From Spirochaetia bacterium (lineage in GTDB: Bacteria; Spirochaetota; Spirochaetia; Sphaerochaetales; Sphaerochaetaceae), in assembly GCA_022482625.1 (NCBI GenBank), contig JAKVOU010000001.1, forward strand, positions 496,001 to 560,000: a stretch of 64,000 bases of DNA, read 5' to 3'. The position numbers and the translations under genes were made by a program. Every line of letters begins with the position of its first letter. The first letter of the stretch is position 1. Of the stretch, positions 24,848-35,482 are shown one piece after another. Under the pieces are notes generated by a model that saw only the letters and a list, made by a program, of their open reading frames with translations, was not told where the DNA came from and made no database searches.

Positions 24848-27085
24848 TTACCTACGATGATCGGCTTCATATTGTTCATCTCCCGGGTAGCTGATCCTCG
24901 TGTGATATTTGCCTACGAGGCTGTTTTCAAGGGATTTCTCGATTTCATCAAGTTCCGTAAGATCAAGATGAGAATCATTGAGCTGGTTATTCGACAATTT
25001 TCCCATGAAGATAGCATGAATCTTCCTATGAAGCTTTGTCGGTGTGGTATTCTTCAGGGATTTCGTAGCAGCCTCGACACTGTCTGCAAGCATAAGTATT
25101 GCACTTTCCTTTGAACTTGGCGGCTGAGCCGTATAATGATAATCTGCCGCAGCTACTTCCTCGCCGTTTTCATTGTTGCTGTTCATGGCTTCTTCATAAA
25201 AGTACTTGATCAAATCGTTGCCATGGTGTTCACCTATGACCTGTATCACCTCGGCAGGCAAGCCCGCATCACGACACTTTTCAACACCGAGCTTGACATG
25301 GCTTCTGATGATTGCTGCACTCATCTGCGGCTTCAGGTTGGTATGCTTGCTTATCTCCCCTTCCTGGTTTTCTGTAAAATAATCAGGATGGTCAAGCTTA
25401 CCTACATCATGGTACAGAGCTGCGACCTTGCATAGTTCAGCATTGGCTCCGATTGCCAAAGCTGCATTGTAAGCGAGTTCGCTGACCGCAAGGCTATGGT
25501 TGTAGGTACCTTGGGCGGTCGCCTTCAGACGTTCCAGCAAAGGTGTATCCAATGATTCAAGCTCTTTCAGCCTGAATACCGTAGGCAAGTTCAAGGCACT
25601 GTCTACAAACGGCATCGTCAGCAGTACCAAGCTGAAACAGAATGTAAAGTTTACAAGACTTCCTAACAGGGAAATCGAAAGTTCCTGCAATGCGATGTCC
25701 TGAACGAAATAAAACAACACAGTCATAAGCAGATACCAGAGCACTGAAAGAAAGACACTGGCCATCTTTCCCCTGCGTGTGTTGAAGAGATTAGCCAGGA
25801 AAAGGACCCCCAAGGAGGCAATGCAGAGATAAAAGAACGTGAACCAGGTGCTTGACGGGAGAAAGAAGCAATAGAAAGCAAGTTGAATCGTAAAGAGGAC
25901 TCCGTACCGCTTCATGTTCATTGTCTCCGAGATGAACAGGGTACCGAACACAACAGGGACAAAAGCTTCCCAATGAGCCACCCCGAACCTGCCGCACAGA
26001 TACATGGCAAGCAATGTCGTCAATACTGCCATATCCATAAGAATCAGATATAGAATCCAGATGATGCTACGACGTCTGTTTGTCCCATCCATCAGCCAGT
26101 AGAATGCATAGCTGACAAGTGCTGCCAATATCAGAAAAAACAGCCGTCCGCCGATTTCATATCGGTCAAACGGTGCACTATGCAATTCAACCTCTGCCAA
26201 CAGATCAATATCTTCCTGCGTCACCAAGGAATCCTTTACCAGAATCTGTTGCCCGCTTGAAATTACTTTTTCCACAGGTTTTACTGCATCGTATGCCTGC
26301 TGTCGTGCTATAATGGCCCTGCTTCCATCATAAAGCACATTAGGACGCATGGAAAGAGCAAGAATCTGAGAAAGCAACTGGGGATTCTCCACGCCTTCTG
26401 CGGTAAGGAAAGCCGCCAGATTTGCAGCATCCGTCAATTGGGATACCTCATATTCCTGTTCCTGTGAAACCATCTGCTTATAGGACAATCCAGACAGATT
26501 TCCACGGACTGCAATCTTCTTGTACCCTTCTTCTGACACTTTGGAAAGTTCCTTGCTGTCATAGTAACCTGAGTTCAGGATTTCCGTGCCGCATGACTGT
26601 AGGGAAACTGAAAGCTTTGTCCTGGCCTCCGGTGTCATTTCCACCAAAGCCGAAACGACTGCCACTGCCTGCTGTGCAGAGCCCTCGTCAAACAAGCGGG
26701 CAAGCTTCTTCTCGTCTACCGGCGACTGTTTCAATACCGATACCAATTCTTCCAAGTTTCCGACATTTTCCGTAGTTGCCGCAATGTCAAGATAAAAAGG
26801 AGGCAAGACTGCGGCAGCAGCAGCTTCACGAGCCTGCTGGGTAGCCTTCTCATCAATATAGCGGAACCCATTGCGGACATAGACATCACGAGGCGCAAGC
26901 TCCTTTACCTTAAGGGAATCCGAAGTCAGTCCGGTCCCGAGCACATTGCCGGAGAAACGCAAAGGAAGAACCATGACGGCAACAATAGGTAAAATTGAAA
27001 GCAAGACTATCCAAAAGGCTTGGGCAGCAGTCATTTCCCTGTCCTTCGGTATAAGTTCGCTGAAAATGTGTGAACTAGTTTTCAT
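24848..27085 (-). CDS. 7TM receptor with HD hydrolase domain (PgpH/YqfF-like)
   Basis: A 745-residue membrane protein of the 7TMR-HD family, members of which (PgpH) hydrolyse cyclic di-AMP. Architecture: an N-terminal helix, an extracytoplasmic 7TMR-HDED domain to about residue 310, seven closely spaced membrane helices to about residue 490, and a cytoplasmic HD domain with NHSLAVSELAYNAALAIGAN, the metal motif HDVGKLDHP and GEHHGND. The ATG at 27085 is chosen because AAGG precedes it; another in-frame ATG at 27109 lacks a ribosome site. It overlaps the phoH end by 11 bases. It lies between phoH and ybeY, as in Firmicutes and other spirochaetes. Confidence 0.88.
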   Translation of the reverse strand: MKTSSHIFSELIPKDREMTAAQAFWIVLLSILPIVAVMVLPLRFSGNVLGTGLTSDSLKVKELAPRDVYVRNGFRYIDEKATQQAREAAAAAVLPPFYLDIAATTENVGNLEELVSVLKQSPVDEKKLARLFDEGSAQQAVAVVSALVEMTPEARTKLSVSLQSCGTEILNSGYYDSKELSKVSEEGYKKIAVRGNLSGLSYKQMVSQEQEYEVSQLTDAANLAAFLTAEGVENPQLLSQILALSMRPNVLYDGSRAIIARQQAYDAVKPVEKVISSGQQILVKDSLVTQEDIDLLAEVELHSAPFDRYEIGGRLFFLILAALVSYAFYWLMDGTNRRRSIIWILYLILMDMAVLTTLLAMYLCGRFGVAHWEAFVPVVFGTLFISETMNMKRYGVLFTIQLAFYCFFLPSSTWFTFFYLCIASLGVLFLANLFNTRRGKMASVFLSVLWYLLMTVLFYFVQDIALQELSISLLGSLVNFTFCFSLVLLTMPFVDSALNLPTVFRLKELESLDTPLLERLKATAQGTYNHSLAVSELAYNAALAIGANAELCKVAALYHDVGKLDHPDYFTENQEGEISKHTNLKPQMSAAIIRSHVKLGVEKCRDAGLPAEVIQVIGEHHGNDLIKYFYEEAMNSNNENGEEVAAADYHYTAQPPSSKESAILMLADSVEAATKSLKNTTPTKLHRKIHAIFMGKLSNNQLNDSHLDLTELDEIEKSLENSLVGKYHTRISYPGDEQYEADHRR

Positions 27086-28082
27086 AGGTAACCTTGCTGT
27101 CCCTTTCATAGGCGTCGACGATACGTTGTACCAATCTGGACCGGACTACATCCTTCGTCCCAAGGCGTACGAAGCTGATCCCTTCGACCCCTTGGAGAAT
27201 TCTTGAAGCATGGACCAGACCTGACTCGACCTTATAGGGCAAATCAACCTGAGAGATATCCCCTGTCACGACTGCTGAGGAATTGTCGCCGAGCCTGGTC
27301 AGGAACATCTTCATCTGTACCGGGGTGGTATTCTGGGCTTCATCAAGGATAATGACAGCGTTGTGAAGGCTCCTGCCACGCATATAGGCAAGCGGAGCAA
27401 CCTCAATGGCTCCGTTTTCTTCCAACTTGTGAATCATGATAGGACTGAGCAACCACTCCATGGCATCATACAACGGCCTGACATACGGAGTAATCTTCTC
27501 ATCCACGCCACCGGGAAGGAAGCCCAGGCTCTCGCCGGCTTCGACTACCGGCCGCGTAAGTATTATCTTCTGCCGGGTTCCCGAAAGTATCTGTGACAAG
27601 GCATATGCTACCGCAAGGAAAGTCTTTCCGGTTCCTGCAGGCCCGATTGCAAAGGTAAGACGGGCATGCTGCATGGAAAGGATAAGTTCTTTCTGATTCG
27701 GTGACTTCGGCGAAATGACCTTGTTGTTCTGTAGCTTGATAGCCACATCCTCGGGAGCATAGATATCTTCCTGCACCCTGCCAGCCGCTACGTCACCGAC
27801 TGATACTTCGCCTGAGACTGCATTGAGCAGCATCTGCCATTCCATGAATATTTCGCTCTCGCCTAGATATTCCTTGCCATCAGTGCACAGCTGTTCCAAG
27901 TTGTCCATGAGCCGTCGAAACAAACCGACTTGATATTGGTCACCACAAGGAAGCAGCAACCGGTTACCCTGTGTCAGTATTTCAAGGCCAGTCAAAGCTT
28001 CCAGATAAGAGATATTGTGATCATTTGCACCACAGATCGTCCTCATTGCATCCAGGTTGTCAAACTCTATGCTCGTTCCCAT
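27075..28082 (-). CDS. PhoH family protein (YbeZ-like ATPase)
   Basis: Cytoplasmic P-loop ATPase thought to work with YbeY in RNA and ribosome metabolism. It shows Walker A AIGPAGTGKTFLAVAYAL near residue 145, RPVVEAGESLGFLPGG, and Walker B VIILDEAQNTTP, followed by TGDISQVDLP, all standard for PhoH. The ATG at 28082 follows GGAAGG and leaves an intact 335-residue protein; ATGs at 28133 and 28124 lie inside the LptD frame. It begins 11 bases after the LptD stop. Confidence 0.9.
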   Translation of the reverse strand: MGTSIEFDNLDAMRTICGANDHNISYLEALTGLEILTQGNRLLLPCGDQYQVGLFRRLMDNLEQLCTDGKEYLGESEIFMEWQMLLNAVSGEVSVGDVAAGRVQEDIYAPEDVAIKLQNNKVISPKSPNQKELILSMQHARLTFAIGPAGTGKTFLAVAYALSQILSGTRQKIILTRPVVEAGESLGFLPGGVDEKITPYVRPLYDAMEWLLSPIMIHKLEENGAIEVAPLAYMRGRSLHNAVIILDEAQNTTPVQMKMFLTRLGDNSSAVVTGDISQVDLPYKVESGLVHASRILQGVEGISFVRLGTKDVVRSRLVQRIVDAYERDSKVTYEN

Positions 28083-28092
28083 GCGCCTTCCA

Positions 28093-31000
28093 TCAGTCGC
28101 TGTCCAAAGTCCATTGTTGTTCATCGTTATCATAGGACAGTGTATTGTCTACCTTTAGTTCCGGTATTGTCTTCCATTGCAGATAAATGGAAAAAGTTGG
28201 AACCCATTGGTAGGTATAATCTGATAATACAACGCTTCCGGTGTATTTGCAATGGAGATTCCAGTCATCCATGTAATGGACCATTTCGATGCTGATATCT
28301 TCCATATTGAACTGCGTATTCTTGTTGCCGCCGCCAATGATATCAAAGGACCTCAGCAAATCCGCTGAAAGTGAAGCAAAGCTGAAGTTTCCATCATCGT
28401 CTTCATAGGCTTGGAATCCATAATTGGAGCTATCCAGCGAAATCTTCAAGTCAAGGAACTTTGCAATCGAATAGGTCGTATCGAGTGAGAATGTCATATA
28501 TGATGAAGTGAAATCCGCAAAATCCCAATACAGCCTGAATGACATGCCTACCTTCCATTGGATACGCCCCTTCCATTGCCGTATCACAAGATCATCGAAG
28601 CTCAGCTTCTGGTCCAGATAGCTCAAGTCTACATCACCGTCATACGATGAAAGTGAAAGGCTGATATCATAGTAGCTACTGTCAAACGAAGTGATGATCG
28701 ACGGGAAACAATTATGATAACCATCATCATATCCTTCAAAATCTACTTCCTGCGAAAGCTTGCCGACCCAAGGGAGCCTGATACTTAGCGAACTGGTAAG
28801 ATCGAGCGGGTCAAGTAAGCTTTCATAGCCGCTGTCATATTCCAGGTCATACTCTGCGTCAGCCGTGAATGATACCCGTCCCATTTCAAAAGCAAGGTCA
28901 TCATTGATGGCTGACGGATACAGTTCCCCTGAGGAACTGGATCGAGCAAAATCCATGCTGACGGTATTGGAGGTATCCAGATAGGAAAGCGTAAGGGAAG
29001 GTGACAGCTTCCAGTCAAGAGGCGGAAGCTGCAGGGCTATTGACGGGACAAAGGACAGTTCCCCTGCATTCCACGTATGCTTGAGCGAAATATAGTGCTT
29101 GGTAACGAAATCATCGGAAAAAGCAAAGGACTCAATGTCAAGCGACGGGTTGTCATTACCAGTACTGTCGCTACTATCATAGGAATATTCAGACTGGTAA
29201 AGCTTTGCATTGAAACCATAGGTAAAGCCCAGGGGATCTATGTATATCTTGTTGGTCGTCGTCAGCTTGAAAGTATTTTCTGCATCGTAGGATGAGGAAG
29301 AAGCATAGCTGTTCCGCTCATATATATTGCTGCCGTCTATGCTGCTGCTGACCGTAAGCAGATTGCTGAACTTGGCATCAAGGTCCAAGGAACCTTTGGC
29401 TTTATCATAACGGGTCGATTCTTCATCGCTGCTGTCAATCATATCGGTAGTGGTATCATAATACGTATCGGTCAGTTGATATCCCAAATCAATGCCACCA
29501 GCAGAGCTCACTGCTGCACTTGATGCAGAAGACTCATCAGCGGAAAGAGGCTTCCCCCATATCGAACTGTATGTACTGTCTTCTGCATTTGTCTGGGAAG
29601 TCGTCTGCTGAGCTGTTGCATTATCTACGTTATCGGGCGATTTGCTGCCGTCCTCACTTGATGTGCCATTTCCGTCGGTTGCCTTGCCTGCTTTTGCAGC
29701 ATCAGGTGAAAAAGATATATTCAACAGCTCGCCTTTCATGCCTGCGGTCATCTTCGGCAAAGTCATTGAATAGAGATGATAGCCATATACAGAATCGACT
29801 TTCCTCCACTTCCATACCAGAGAGGAACTGAGGCTTGTAATATCCAGGCTCTGGATATACTGGCCGAACATATCGGTAGGGACCTGCAGGCTACCAGTCA
29901 AAGACCATGTATAGGAAGTAATGTCGGAAGAATAGGTTGTCGGAAAACTCAGGTCATAGTTCCACAGTGCATCTATGGAAAAGGAAGAAAGTCTGTTTGC
30001 ATAGGCCTCCCTTACCTTAGGATCGGATAGTATCGGCATGGTCAGGTCCAGCTTCATCCATTTGGTCTTGACCTTCAACTCATTGGAAAAATCAAACCGC
30101 GCCACAGGATAATAGCTGTACGACGACTGCGCAAGCGTATCTCCGTCAGCTGCGAACCCTAGGAATCCTCTGGAAAAAAATGTAACTGCATTGTCAGGCA
30201 AGGCAAGCTGTGTTTCATATCCCAAGACTGCCGACCCATTATTGCTATCGCTGTTGCTATCATAGGTATGTTGATAGGCATCAAAAGTCAAAGCCAAGTA
30301 ACTTGATGTTGCTTTCACCCATTTATCAAAATCAGAATCTTTACTGGAATTCCCTCGGTTTTTATAGATAGGCCCGGAGGGAACGGCATTGCTGGTATCA
30401 GTTTCGGATTGAAGAAGGCTTGAAAAACTGGTTCCCTCAGCGTCAGCAAAAGACGGATATGTTCCGAACAATACATATGTGGTATTGACGAAAAGACCTC
30501 GGTTGCTTTCCATGCCGACGGAAGGATGCCCTGTCATGGTTGCGCCTGGATAAAAGAAATACGGAAAGTACAACAGTGGTACCCGGCCTATCTTGATTGT
30601 GGCATCCTTGAGAAACATATCGCCATGCGGAAGGATGGCAATGGTATCGGCATGAATGGATGAATAGGAGGTCTCGGGATCAGTAGTGATTATGCCATCT
30701 TTCATGATCATGGAATCGCTTGACCTGTCATAGTTCAGCAAGGAAGACGTCGCCGTGAAGGTGACCTGATCACCATTGCTGTTTTTTCTATCCGTTGTCA
30801 CCGTGCCGCCGCTGACCGTCAGATTACTGTTTGACCAGTCAAGGACAACGATCGATCCTCCTATCTGCTGGATTGCTTCCTGTACCGCAGAATCATCCTT
30901 GTCACTGAAGGAAACCTGTCCGAGAGCAGACAGACGCGTATGTTTCAGATCCACGATCATCCTGGCTGCTGAAAGTACCCTCTCCCCTTTTTCGTTTGCA

Positions 31001-31428
31001 AGAGAAAAACTTACCTGGACATTTCCTGAAAGAAAGACCAATGACTCATTTCCCCCTAGCTTCTCCATTGAATCGGCATGAAGGATAGTAAGCGTATAGT
31101 TACCTTTGGTTGCAGCAGAAGCCTGTCCAGATGCCTCGGCTTCCTTATCAGCAGGTCCGGCAGCAGCGGAAGCAGGTTGCATACCTGTATTTGTACTAAC
31201 AGCAGTGCTGTTGGTGTTGCTGTCATTGATTCCCATTGCAGCCTGCAGTCTGTCCCTCAGTTCCTGTTCCGTCCCATCAGTCGGCAATCCACGTACCGCA
31301 CAGAGCAATTCGAGCTCATCTGCCCCAGCCTCATCCAAGGCAATTGACTGCAGATCAAGCTGACTGCCCCATACGGGGAAGCATGCTGCTGAAAGGAAAA
31401 AACAGAACAGGAAGAGGATTTTTCTCAC
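28093..31428 (-). CDS. LptD/OstA-like outer-membrane protein with N-terminal SAP-like module
   Basis: A 1111-residue exported protein. A signal peptide (about residues 1-21, ending PVWGS) precedes a short helix-loop-helix stretch (about 36-64) that resembles a SAP motif, then a Ser/Ala-rich linker, an OstA/LptA-like jelly-roll domain (about 110-270; LTILHADSMEKLGGNESLVF, LSGNVQVSF), and a very long beta-barrel rich in alternating Tyr/Ser/Asp strands, ending LKVDNTLSYDNDEQQ followed by WTLDSD. This is the LptD layout; in treponemes the equivalent gene is also beside uvrA. It starts at GTG 31428 with GAGGG upstream. Many spirochaetes lack LPS, so the cargo may be another glycolipid. Confidence 0.82.
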   Translation of the reverse strand: MRKILFLFCFFLSAACFPVWGSQLDLQSIALDEAGADELELLCAVRGLPTDGTEQELRDRLQAAMGINDSNTNSTAVSTNTGMQPASAAAGPADKEAEASGQASAATKGNYTLTILHADSMEKLGGNESLVFLSGNVQVSFSLANEKGERVLSAARMIVDLKHTRLSALGQVSFSDKDDSAVQEAIQQIGGSIVVLDWSNSNLTVSGGTVTTDRKNSNGDQVTFTATSSLLNYDRSSDSMIMKDGIITTDPETSYSSIHADTIAILPHGDMFLKDATIKIGRVPLLYFPYFFYPGATMTGHPSVGMESNRGLFVNTTYVLFGTYPSFADAEGTSFSSLLQSETDTSNAVPSGPIYKNRGNSSKDSDFDKWVKATSSYLALTFDAYQHTYDSNSDSNNGSAVLGYETQLALPDNAVTFFSRGFLGFAADGDTLAQSSYSYYPVARFDFSNELKVKTKWMKLDLTMPILSDPKVREAYANRLSSFSIDALWNYDLSFPTTYSSDITSYTWSLTGSLQVPTDMFGQYIQSLDITSLSSSLVWKWRKVDSVYGYHLYSMTLPKMTAGMKGELLNISFSPDAAKAGKATDGNGTSSEDGSKSPDNVDNATAQQTTSQTNAEDSTYSSIWGKPLSADESSASSAAVSSAGGIDLGYQLTDTYYDTTTDMIDSSDEESTRYDKAKGSLDLDAKFSNLLTVSSSIDGSNIYERNSYASSSSYDAENTFKLTTTNKIYIDPLGFTYGFNAKLYQSEYSYDSSDSTGNDNPSLDIESFAFSDDFVTKHYISLKHTWNAGELSFVPSIALQLPPLDWKLSPSLTLSYLDTSNTVSMDFARSSSSGELYPSAINDDLAFEMGRVSFTADAEYDLEYDSGYESLLDPLDLTSSLSIRLPWVGKLSQEVDFEGYDDGYHNCFPSIITSFDSSYYDISLSLSSYDGDVDLSYLDQKLSFDDLVIRQWKGRIQWKVGMSFRLYWDFADFTSSYMTFSLDTTYSIAKFLDLKISLDSSNYGFQAYEDDDGNFSFASLSADLLRSFDIIGGGNKNTQFNMEDISIEMVHYMDDWNLHCKYTGSVVLSDYTYQWVPTFSIYLQWKTIPELKVDNTLSYDNDEQQWTLDSD

Positions 31429-31438
31429 CGGGCAGCCC

Positions 31439-34283
31439 TCACTTTATTCCCATCTTAGCCAAATACTGGCCAGTATATGAAGCCTTGCAACGGGCAACTT
31501 CCTCAGGGGTGCCACTGGCAACGACAAACCCGCCTGCATCACCACCCTCAGGACCGAGGTCAATCAGATAATCGGCACATTTCACTACATCAAGGTTATG
31601 TTCAATGAGTACGACAGTATTTCCTTTTTCTACCAGACGTTCAAGGACTTCGACAAGTTGCTTTATATCGGCAAAATGCAGGCCTGTCGTCGGCTCATCA
31701 AGGAAATAGAGAGTCTTTCCGGTACCGACCTTGGACAATTCCAAGCTCAGCTTGACCCGCTGTGCTTCTCCTCCGCTCAAAGTCAATGCACTCTGCCCTA
31801 GCTTCAGATAACCTAGGCCGACAGACTGCAGGGTCGTCAATTTACGGGAAATCGAAGGAAAGGCAGAAAAGAAATTACTGGCTTCGTTGACAGTCATTTC
31901 AAGGACATCATGGATATTCTTTCCCTTATAATGTACTGACAGCGTTTCCTGGTTATACCGTTTTCCATGGCAGACATCACATTTGACATAGACATCCGGC
32001 AAAAAGTTCATTTCAATCTTGATCGTACCATCCCCTTTGCAGTTCTCACATCTGCCACCTGGGACATTGAAACTGAACCTACCGCTTTTGTACCCTCGCG
32101 CCTTTGATTCAGGCAAAGAGGCAAACAAATCCCTGATCGGCGTAAAAGCTCCGACGTAAGTAGCAGGATTGCTCCTTGGTGTCCTACCTATCGGGGTCTG
32201 GTCGATGTTGATCATCTTATCAATGTCTTCGACGCCACTCAAAGCCGTATAACCATCGTACGACAGTTCTTTTTTCTCCAAGCTGGCCTTTATCGCAGGA
32301 AGCAGCACTTCTTCAAGCAAGGTTGATTTACCGGAACCAGATACACCGGTAATGACGACGAGTTTGCCCAATGGAAGTGTTATATCGATGTTCTTGAGAT
32401 TATTCTTGCTTGCCCCCTTCAATACAATCTTCTTGCCAGAACCCTTTCTCCGTTCCTTGGGAATAGGAATTGAAAGTTCCCCGGAAAGGAAGCGTCCCGT
32501 CAGGGATGCCGGATTCTTTTCAATTTCTTCAGGGGTACCCTGTGCAGTGATATAGCCTCCATGTACGCCGGCACCAGGTCCAAGATCGACTACATAATCA
32601 CTTTCCCTTATCGTCGTTTCATCATGTTCAACGACAATGAGGGTATTGCCGATATCACGCAACTTCTTCAATGTCCTGATCAGCCGGTCATTGTCCCGTT
32701 GATGGAGCCCTATGGACGGTTCGTCCAACACGTACATGACTCCTGTAAGGGCAGAACCTATCTGCGTTGCCAGACGTATGCGTTGGGCCTCTCCTCCGCT
32801 AAGTGTTCCACTGGTACGGTCCAATGTCAGATAAGTAAGGCCAACATCCTGCAGGAAACCGAGCCTCGAACCGATTTCCACCAGCAACTGGCGGGCAATT
32901 TCCTGCTTGACAGGGGGAAAATCAAGATTTTTAAAAAAATCAATGCTCTGGGTAACCGTCATGGCTGTTACATCCATGATGGTCTTTCCTCCTACAGTAA
33001 CGGCAAGCGCTTCAGGTCTCAACCGTTTTCCATGGCAGACAGGACAGGACTGACTGGTCTTGAAAGACTCATACCATAGCCACATCTGATGGGAAGCACT
33101 CTGTTTCTGCCGTCTGTCCAATTCGTTGACAATACCCTCAAACGGCCTTACTTTCATCATGCCAGCCTGGTGTGCATCCTTTTCATAATACATGGGAAGA
33201 GGTTTCGCATACCCATAGAGTATGGCATTGATTACTTCATCGGGCAAATCCTTGAACGGAGTATCCAATGAAAAGCCCATTGCTGCTGACAAAGCTTCAA
33301 AGGATGCCCTGTTCCATGAAGCTTGCGGATTATGGGTTTTTATCGCATGCTGGTTAAAACTGAGATTCCAGTCAGGAATAAGCAGATGTACATCAAAATG
33401 AGCTACAAATCCCAGCCCATGGCATTCAGGGCAGGCTCCGTAAGGGTTGTTGAAGGAAAAAAGACGAGGCTCCGGTACCGGAAGGGAAATCCCACAGTGA
33501 GGGCAACTGTTGTTTTCACTATAGATATGTTCCTTTTCATCGAAACCACCTTCCGGCCCTGGCAGAAAAGGCTGTCACTTTTACCAGGCCTCCTGCGGTT
33601 TCGATGGCTGTTTCAAGGGAATCAGCCAATCTGCTTCGCGCCTGTACATCAAGCACCAATCGGTCTACGATGATATCGATATCATGCTTGTACTTCTTGT
33701 CGAGCTTTATATCCTCATCCAACAGACGGATCTGGCCGTCGACTTTGGCACGTTGGAAACCTGCGGCCTTGGCATCACTGAATACTTTCTTGAACTCACC
33801 TTTCTTTCCCATTGCAACCGGGGCGCTTATCATAAGACGGGTTCCTTGAGGAACCGTTGCAATGGCATCTATGATCTGGTCAATGCTCATATCAGAAATT
33901 TCTCTGCCACATTTCGGGCAGTGAGGAGTCCCGGTACGGGCCCAGAGCAACCGATAGTAGTCATAGATTTCCGTAACAGTCCCCACGGTAGACCTAGGAT
34001 TGTTGTTTGTTGATTTCTGTTCTATGGAAATGGCAGGAGAAAGTCCCTCCATGTAATCAACCTCAGGCTTGTCCAACCGCCCCAAGTACTGCCGTGCATA
34101 GGCACTGAGAGATTCAACATAACGGCGCTGCCCTTCGGCAAAGATGGTATCAAAAGCCAGGCTGCTCTTGCCTGAACCGGACAAGCCACTGATGACAATC
34201 AGCTTGTCCTTATCCAGCGTAAGATCAATATTCTTCAGGTTATGGACCCTAGCTCCCTTGATGATCAATTTCTTATCTTGCAT
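31439..34283 (-). pseudogene. uvrA: Excinuclease ABC subunit A (uvrA) with one frameshift
   Basis: DNA-damage recognition ATPase of nucleotide excision repair. The first part, 34283 to about 33570, has Walker [17 protein letters not shown] and zinc residues CPKC. The frame slips at the A4 run 33566-33569 (TTTT on the coding strand): upstream reads GLVKVTAF, downstream [19 protein letters not shown]. The second part, read continuously to 31439, carries CPVCHGKRL, LSGGEAQRIRLA, VLDEPSIGLH, the second Walker A ITGVSGSGKSTL, CENCKGDG and CDVCHGKRYN. Taking one base out gives 2844 bases, 947 residues, the full family length. All functional motifs remain, so sequence error is a real possibility. 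It overlaps the ispG end by 11 bases. Confidence 0.9.
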
Positions 34284-35325
34284 CAGCTGCTATTGCCTCC
34301 AGCAATACGTTCTTCGCATCCTTCTTGTCCACTTCCTGGTATAATGCACCATGCTTGTACAAAAACACTTTCCGACCTATCCCTGTTATGGCAAAGTCTG
34401 CATGGGATGCTTCTCCGGGGCCATTGACTTGGCACCCCATGATAGCAACGGAAATATCCTTTTCAATCTTCAGCAGATCAGGTTCGACGGAAGCAAGGAA
34501 TCCCTGGGAATCAAAAGTATGGCGTCCGCAACGGGGGCAGCTTATGATTCGCACGCCTTTATGTCGGAGGCCCAATGTCCGCAGTATCTCCACGCCTGCA
34601 TAGACTTCATCTTCCAAGGAACCGGTAATGGAAATACGCATCGTATTGCCTATCCCCTTCTTCAGCAGATTGCCCAATACCCATGTGGAACGAGCCACGC
34701 TTGAAACCACGGAACCTGCTTCAGTCACACCCAGGTGCAGGGGGTATCCGCTCTGTGATGCAAAGGATTCGTTGGCAATCCTTGTGATTTCCAGATCCGT
34801 GGACTTGAGTGACACTACCGTATTATAGAAACCGAACTGTTCGAAGAGAGAAAGATAGGAAAGTGCAGAATCGACCATCAGCTTGGCCTGCCCTACAGGC
34901 TCTTCACTTTTGGGCAATGACCCGGAATTCAGGCCTATCCTGATTGCAGCGCCATGGTCTGCAGCACTTCTGACAATTTCCTCCACCTTCCATCTCGCCC
35001 CGATATTGCCGGGATTGATCCTGACCTTGCAAAACCCGCAATCCAATGCGGCAAGTGCCATCTTGTAATCAAAATGGATGTCCGCAACAAGTGGCATCGG
35101 GCTTTTTTTGCAAAGGTAGACAAAGGCATCCCTATCATCATCACTGGGGTAGGAAAATCGCATGATATCGCATCCCATGGCCTTCAAGGAAACCATCCTC
35201 CGCAGAAGTTCATCCAAATTCTCCCTGTCATGCGGAACCGGCGAATCATACATGGTCTGGATACTGACAGGATATCCTTCCCCTATGGAAATCCCACCTA
35301 CATGGGCGTTATGCTTATTCATCAT
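34273..35325 (-). CDS. ispG: 4-hydroxy-3-methylbut-2-en-1-yl diphosphate synthase IspG (GcpE)
   Basis: Iron-sulfur enzyme of the MEP isoprenoid pathway that reduces methylerythritol cyclodiphosphate. The 350-residue protein has a TIM-barrel start ([18 protein letters not shown]), [20 protein letters not shown] and the C-terminal cluster ligands in [11 protein letters not shown] and [12 protein letters not shown]. This is the short bacterial form without the inserted plant domain. It is the first gene of the block ispG-uvrA-lptD-phoH. A second in-frame ATG one codon later is equally possible. Confidence 0.94.
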   Translation of the reverse strand: MMNKHNAHVGGISIGEGYPVSIQTMYDSPVPHDRENLDELLRRMVSLKAMGCDIMRFSYPSDDDRDAFVYLCKKSPMPLVADIHFDYKMALAALDCGFCKVRINPGNIGARWKVEEIVRSAADHGAAIRIGLNSGSLPKSEEPVGQAKLMVDSALSYLSLFEQFGFYNTVVSLKSTDLEITRIANESFASQSGYPLHLGVTEAGSVVSSVARSTWVLGNLLKKGIGNTMRISITGSLEDEVYAGVEILRTLGLRHKGVRIISCPRCGRHTFDSQGFLASVEPDLLKIEKDISVAIMGCQVNGPGEASHADFAITGIGRKVFLYKHGALYQEVDKKDAKNVLLEAIAADAR

Positions 35326-35420
35326 GATGCTCCTGAATCAACGTATAATCGTTTTTGATGATACCTTAATGCTCCAGGCTTGAACAGGCCTTGCCGGCAG
35401 TCATGGCAGGTATTGATAAA

Positions 35421-35461
35421 ACAAAACCCAGTCGAAATCCGCTAGGATAACAACTGGGTTT
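35421..35461 (-). terminator. Rho-independent terminator after the radical SAM gene
   Basis: Nine-base arms AAACCCAGT and ACTGGGTTT (35424-35432 and 35453-35461) face each other across about 20 bases, which may fold further, and the minus strand continues TTGTTTTATC. It follows the radical SAM stop codon by 21 bases. Confidence 0.75.
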
Positions 35462-35482
35462 CAGACTGAAAGCAAAGGTCAG

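Noticed and set aside
28785-31363. Repeated Ser/Tyr/Asp-rich stretches in the LptD-like gene, considered as tandem repeats.
   Set aside because: They are irregular beta-strand patterns of a barrel, not DNA-level repeats.
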